Shown here in pieces: positions 32,719 to 35,612 of a stretch of DNA of 35,612 nt; the first letter of the stretch is position 1, and every line of letters starts with the position of its first letter. The DNA comes from Nitrospirota bacterium (GTDB taxonomy: Bacteria > Nitrospirota > Nitrospiria > Nitrospirales > Nitrospiraceae). Location: positions 1 to 35,612 of the forward strand of contig JACAFD010000202.1 of assembly GCA_013388555.1 (NCBI GenBank), read 5' to 3'. A program made the position numbers and the translations under genes. Below the pieces are notes generated by a model, which made no database searches, was not told the DNA's origin, and worked only from the letters and a program-made list of their open reading frames with translations.

Positions 32719-33947
32719 CGGGACACCGACCACTTCGGACCTCCATACGTCAGCATGACGAATGTCGAATTGGCGAAATTCCATTGATTGGCATTGTCCA
32801 CTATCCGCTCCGCATAGGTGTAATTAACATCAAGGGCCCACCATTGAGCAAATCTCCAGGACAAGTTCGGACTCACGCTGTTATAGCGGCTATCTGGAAA
32901 TGACTGATCTCCTACCGTAGCGATGACCGACACGAAATTCAAGGCACCGGTCAGCGAGGCGGTCAGGTTTTCGGTGAGATTATGAGAGATCGCGCCGCTG
33001 ACCCGATCAGTCTGGAACAACCGGCCAAACCCGCTGGGATTGATTTCTCTGCTTCCGTCCAACGAGATCGCCGACCGTTCGAACTCCTTCCTAATACTCG
33101 CGTGATAGAGCCAGACCACATCGTTCTGGCTCAAGGAGCCACTCGAAAGACCCTGGTTGGAGTTGATGAATCGCACGCCTCCTGAGACGGTCGCGATAAT
33201 GGACTGAGACAAATTATGTGATAGGCCTGCCCCGGCACCGTAGTACGTCCAGGTTTGATCGATATCGGGTGCCACGAAATTCACCAGGTCTCCTGTGATC
33301 TGGACCTGCGTGCGGTCGCGCAGGTTGTAGGAAAGCTTCGACGATCCACCGTTGATTTGATAGTTCACGAGCCCGAGGCTGAGCCCATTCTGATAGCTGG
33401 CGTCCGAGAAGCGGTAGTCGAGTTGCAAACGCAGCCGTTCCGTGAGCCCGATCGTCAGGCTGGGTGTCGCAGTCCAGAGATTCCGTTGGGTAAAATTGAG
33501 CACCAGACCGGTCTGTTGCAACTCACTCATCAAGGTATTGTCACGGGTAAACCCACCCTCAAAGCCGAATGTGAATCGATCCCACCGGTAGGATGCACGG
33601 ACCGGGAAGTACAGGTTCGTCAAGCCCCGGTCCGTGCTACCATAGTACTGAACGAACTCTCCCCTGGCAGTGCCGTCGATTTGAAGGGATTCCGTCGCGC
33701 CCTTAAATTTCATATTAGGACTCACCCAATTCCCCCACACTTCATTGTTGCCGTTCGTCAAGAGCAGGTTGCTGTTGTACACGCCTCTCACGCTCAACGA
33801 CGGCTCAGCCGACCATTCGGCGGCCACGGCCTCTCCCCTCACAATGCCCGACATCATCATAATCATGCTGCAGAAGCTCGCCAGAACGCCCAACCGCAGC
33901 TTGGCCCCCACAGGCAACCGATTGAGAACGCCATTCGAAGATCCCAT
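32715..33947 (-). CDS. Outer-membrane beta-barrel protein of the exopolysaccharide operon
   Basis: The 410-residue protein has a signal sequence (hydrophobic residues 19-35) and then repeated amphipathic strands, for example LSVRGVYNSNLLLT, SLQIDGTARGEFVQYY and LRLQLDYRFSDASY. This is the pattern of TIGR03016/BBP2-type barrels found next to exosortase-A exopolysaccharide genes. Such barrels probably form or assist the export channel for the polymer. It is four bases downstream of the Wza-like stop, and the Wzz-like start overlaps its stop. No domain beyond the barrel is seen. Confidence 0.8.
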   Translation of the reverse strand: MGSSNGVLNRLPVGAKLRLGVLASFCSMIMMMSGIVRGEAVAAEWSAEPSLSVRGVYNSNLLLTNGNNEVWGNWVSPNMKFKGATESLQIDGTARGEFVQYYGSTDRGLTNLYFPVRASYRWDRFTFGFEGGFTRDNTLMSELQQTGLVLNFTQRNLWTATPSLTIGLTERLRLQLDYRFSDASYQNGLSLGLVNYQINGGSSKLSYNLRDRTQVQITGDLVNFVAPDIDQTWTYYGAGAGLSHNLSQSIIATVSGGVRFINSNQGLSSGSLSQNDVVWLYHASIRKEFERSAISLDGSREINPSGFGRLFQTDRVSGAISHNLTENLTASLTGALNFVSVIATVGDQSFPDSRYNSVSPNLSWRFAQWWALDVNYTYAERIVDNANQWNFANSTFVMLTYGGPKWSVSR

Positions 33948-33951
33948 TCGG

Positions 33952-34596
33952 TCACGGCACCATCACCACGTCGCCACGCTGTAACAAGATATTCTGCTTC
34001 AGGTCTCTCTCCTTCTGCATATCTCCATATCGGAAAGTAAAGACCTGCTGATCGCCTCCGCTGCGACGCATAATCTTGATGTCGTTCTCAGATGCATAGG
34101 GCGTGAGGCCCCCCGCCATGCTCAACGCCTGCAACACATCGGTATGGTGGCCGACCAGAAACTCTCCGGGCTTGTTTACACGTCCGAGGACATAGATACG
34201 ATAGCTCAAAACCTTGAGCACCGTGACTGTGACGTTCGGGTTCGGGAGATACTTGCCCAGCCGCTTCGCGATTTCATTCCGGACATCCTCTGCCGTGCGG
34301 CCCGCCGCAGCCACGTCTCCAATGAGAGGAAACGTAATCATCCCGTCCGGCCGCACCACCGTGTCCTGCGTGAGGTGCTCATCTTTCCAGACCGCCACTT
34401 TCAGCACGTCTTCAGGGCCAAGCAGGTAAGCGGGATCGGCGGCCGCCGTCTCTGCCGCCATGGAGAGGCTCTGTCCGAAAAAACACAGTCCTGCCCATGT
34501 GATCGCCGCACAGATGAAACTGCGTAAAACGTGAACCGTGAAACGTGAAACGTGAGAGGCCCCCTGACCCAAATTCTTCTGCAGAAGAGTTCTCAA
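33952..34596 (-). CDS. Wza-like polysaccharide export protein
   Basis: The 214-residue protein has a hydrophobic export segment and the Poly_export domain (YLLGPEDVLKVAVWKDE, VVRPDGMITFPLIGDVAAAGRT). It continues with an SLBB domain (RIYVLGRVNKPGEFLV and LSMAGGLTPYASEND). This is the small type used in exosortase-A-type operons. The start is a TTG at 34596 that overlaps the stop of the TPR gene (TTGA), with GGAG eight bases upstream. Residues about 14-26 (SHVSRFTVHVLRSF) are encoded by an ACGTGAA-type repeat, so an extragenic repeat appears to have entered the signal region. The real start could lie later, but no better one is visible. Confidence 0.82.
   Translation of the reverse strand: MRTLLQKNLGQGASHVSRFTVHVLRSFICAAITWAGLCFFGQSLSMAAETAAADPAYLLGPEDVLKVAVWKDEHLTQDTVVRPDGMITFPLIGDVAAAGRTAEDVRNEIAKRLGKYLPNPNVTVTVLKVLSYRIYVLGRVNKPGEFLVGHHTDVLQALSMAGGLTPYASENDIKIMRRSGGDQQVFTFRYGDMQKERDLKQNILLQRGDVVMVP
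34529..34556. repeat. ACGTGAA repeat inside the Wza-like gene
   Basis: ACGTGAA-type units occur in tandem (ACGTGAACCGTGAAACGTG, then AAACGTGAG), matching the arm at 27028-27043 and its neighbours. Here they lie within the 5' coding part of the Wza-like gene. Confidence 0.7.
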
Positions 34597-35612
34597 CCCG
34601 CCATCTCCGCCAGGAGCGCCTTAGCTTCTTCCAACCCTTCGAAGGGCGCCTCTGCCGCCAACGCTTTCTTCAAATGTGTCCGCGCATCGGCATGCTGTCC
34701 AGCCTTCGAGAGCGCCGCCCCAAGATGATAGTTCAGCACCGGGTGGTCCGGCGCCAAGGCCGTGGCTTGCTTGAGCAAGCGGACTGCATCGCTCCCGTGA
34801 TCTAACTTAAAATGCGCCCATCCCAGGGTATCGAGCAGGTAGGGATTCGGTGTTTGCGATTCAAATGCCTTGCTCAGCGCCAGGGCTCGCTCAAGACTCT
34901 GTCGATCGCTCTTGTGGTCAACCAGTGTTGCCGCCAGATTGTTCGCCGCCAGCATCGACTTCGGATTCTTTCGCAGGACTTTTTCATAGTGCCCGAGGGC
35001 CTCGTCGAATCGACGCTGGGCGCCAAGGCTCACCGCCAGCAACAGCCGCATCTGCTCATCCTCCGGATTCGATTCAAGCCCCTTCTGGAGCGCCCCATCC
35101 CCTTCAGCCTGCCGCTTCTCTCCATAGTAAGCCCGAGCGAGATGGACCCATGGGGTGCTCCATTTCGGATTCAAGCGGGCCGCCGTTTCAAAATGGGGGA
35201 TGGCTCCGCTCACATCGCCTCGCATCAACAGCAATTCACCGAGAAATCCGTCTGCGTAGGGATGGTCTGGATGCGCTCTCAACAGGGCTTCAAGCCGGGA
35301 CTGGGCCGGAGCGATCTGGCCTCGTTTCACCTCAAGCTGCACCAGCGCCAGGAGCGGTTCCGGCGCCATGGGACGCCGCTCGGCAGCTCGCACATAGGCC
35401 GCTTCCGCTTTGTCCCATTGCTGTTGCGCCAAGAACACATGCCCTTCGGCCAGATCCGCTGCAACCTGGTCCGCTCCCGCGGTCCGCAGCTTTCTCAACG
35501 TTTCCTGGCTGTGCCCCCAATCTCTCTCGTGGGTCTGCAGCTGAAACAGCAAGCCCAGGAGCCTCACGTTGCCGGGATCGCGGGCGATGAGCTGATCGAC
35601 GCGTTCACGCGC
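34593..35612 (-). CDS. TPR-repeat protein of the exopolysaccharide operon (partial)
   Basis: The frame is open to the window edge, so the protein N-terminus is missing; at least 339 residues are visible. It is built of TPR repeats of the form A..Y.RA...P, for example ALGHYEKVLRKNPKSMLAANNLA, AVRLLKQATALAPDHPVLNYHLG and ALLRAHPDHPYADGFLGELLL. Large TPR lipoproteins of the PrsT type occur in exosortase-A exopolysaccharide clusters, and this position fits. The visible segment shows no signal peptide or lipobox, which would be upstream. Its stop overlaps the TTG start of the Wza-like gene. Confidence 0.8.
   Translation of the reverse strand, partial: ARERVDQLIARDPGNVRLLGLLFQLQTHERDWGHSQETLRKLRTAGADQVAADLAEGHVFLAQQQWDKAEAAYVRAAERRPMAPEPLLALVQLEVKRGQIAPAQSRLEALLRAHPDHPYADGFLGELLLMRGDVSGAIPHFETAARLNPKWSTPWVHLARAYYGEKRQAEGDGALQKGLESNPEDEQMRLLLAVSLGAQRRFDEALGHYEKVLRKNPKSMLAANNLAATLVDHKSDRQSLERALALSKAFESQTPNPYLLDTLGWAHFKLDHGSDAVRLLKQATALAPDHPVLNYHLGAALSKAGQHADARTHLKKALAAEAPFEGLEEAKALLAEMAG

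Noticed and set aside
33255-34040. 261-residue plus-strand frame opposite the barrel and Wza-like genes
   Set aside because: It spans two recognised genes in antisense and shows no motifs.
34850-35590. 246-residue plus-strand frame opposite the TPR gene
   Set aside because: Proline- and serine-rich antisense of TPR repeats; no ribosome binding site.

Overview
The window reads as a stretch of chromosome from a Nitrospira-like bacterium (phylum Nitrospirota), Gram-negative and moderately GC-rich. I infer this from the gene mix (a TIGR03790-type protein, OprO/OprP-type porin, exosortase-A-type exopolysaccharide genes) and from degenerate ACGTGAA repeats; no rRNA or marker gene proves it. I see no tRNA, rRNA, CRISPR array, transposase or phage gene. 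Position 1 opens with fifteen C in a row, so the left edge may be an assembly edge.

Layout. 56-5230: a PhoX/DUF839 phosphatase-like protein, a small BamE-like lipoprotein, a DUF155/RMD1-like membrane protein, a two-helix membrane protein and a PepSY protein. 5610-9354: a lipoprotein that fuses about a dozen ankyrin repeats to a PstS-type phosphate-binding domain, a second BamE-like lipoprotein paralogous to the first, PhoU, and a 46-residue membrane protein just upstream of phoU. 9746-16799: a stand-alone receiver protein, a TIGR03790 protein, a UshA-type 5'-nucleotidase, an SNase-like protein, an exported protein of unknown role and a small zinc-ribbon protein. 16939-22991: a tight five-gene minus-strand operon with a HAD phosphatase, an unrecognised 801-residue protein, a phosphatidylserine decarboxylase homologue, an Lgt homologue and a TPR protein. 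23232-28500: an orphan HigA-like antitoxin, a CBS-pair protein, an OmpR/PhoB-class regulator with a degenerate receiver, a divergently transcribed PstS, a lipoprotein and a phosphate-porin homologue. 28673-35612: a minus-strand exopolysaccharide export operon (TPR protein, Wza-like export protein, outer-membrane barrel, Wzz-like chain-length protein, CpsD/CapB-like ATPase, ExeA-like ATPase with TPR tail); it runs off the right edge.

The unifying signal is phosphate. Two PstS-type proteins, PhoU, a PhoX-like protein, a 5'-nucleotidase, an OprO/P-type porin and a PhoB-class regulator lie within 30 kb, but no PstC, PstA, PstB or PhoR is here. By eye I find direct repeats ending in (T)AAC or AC at an exact 11-bp period upstream of many of these genes. 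They resemble tandem PhoB/PhoP boxes. At several promoters a TANNNT-like -10 follows the last repeat by 10 nt. The array also precedes the receiver, zinc-ribbon and CBS genes, and weakly the lipid-type operon. This is the main hypothesis from the window: a local Pho regulon with unusual members.
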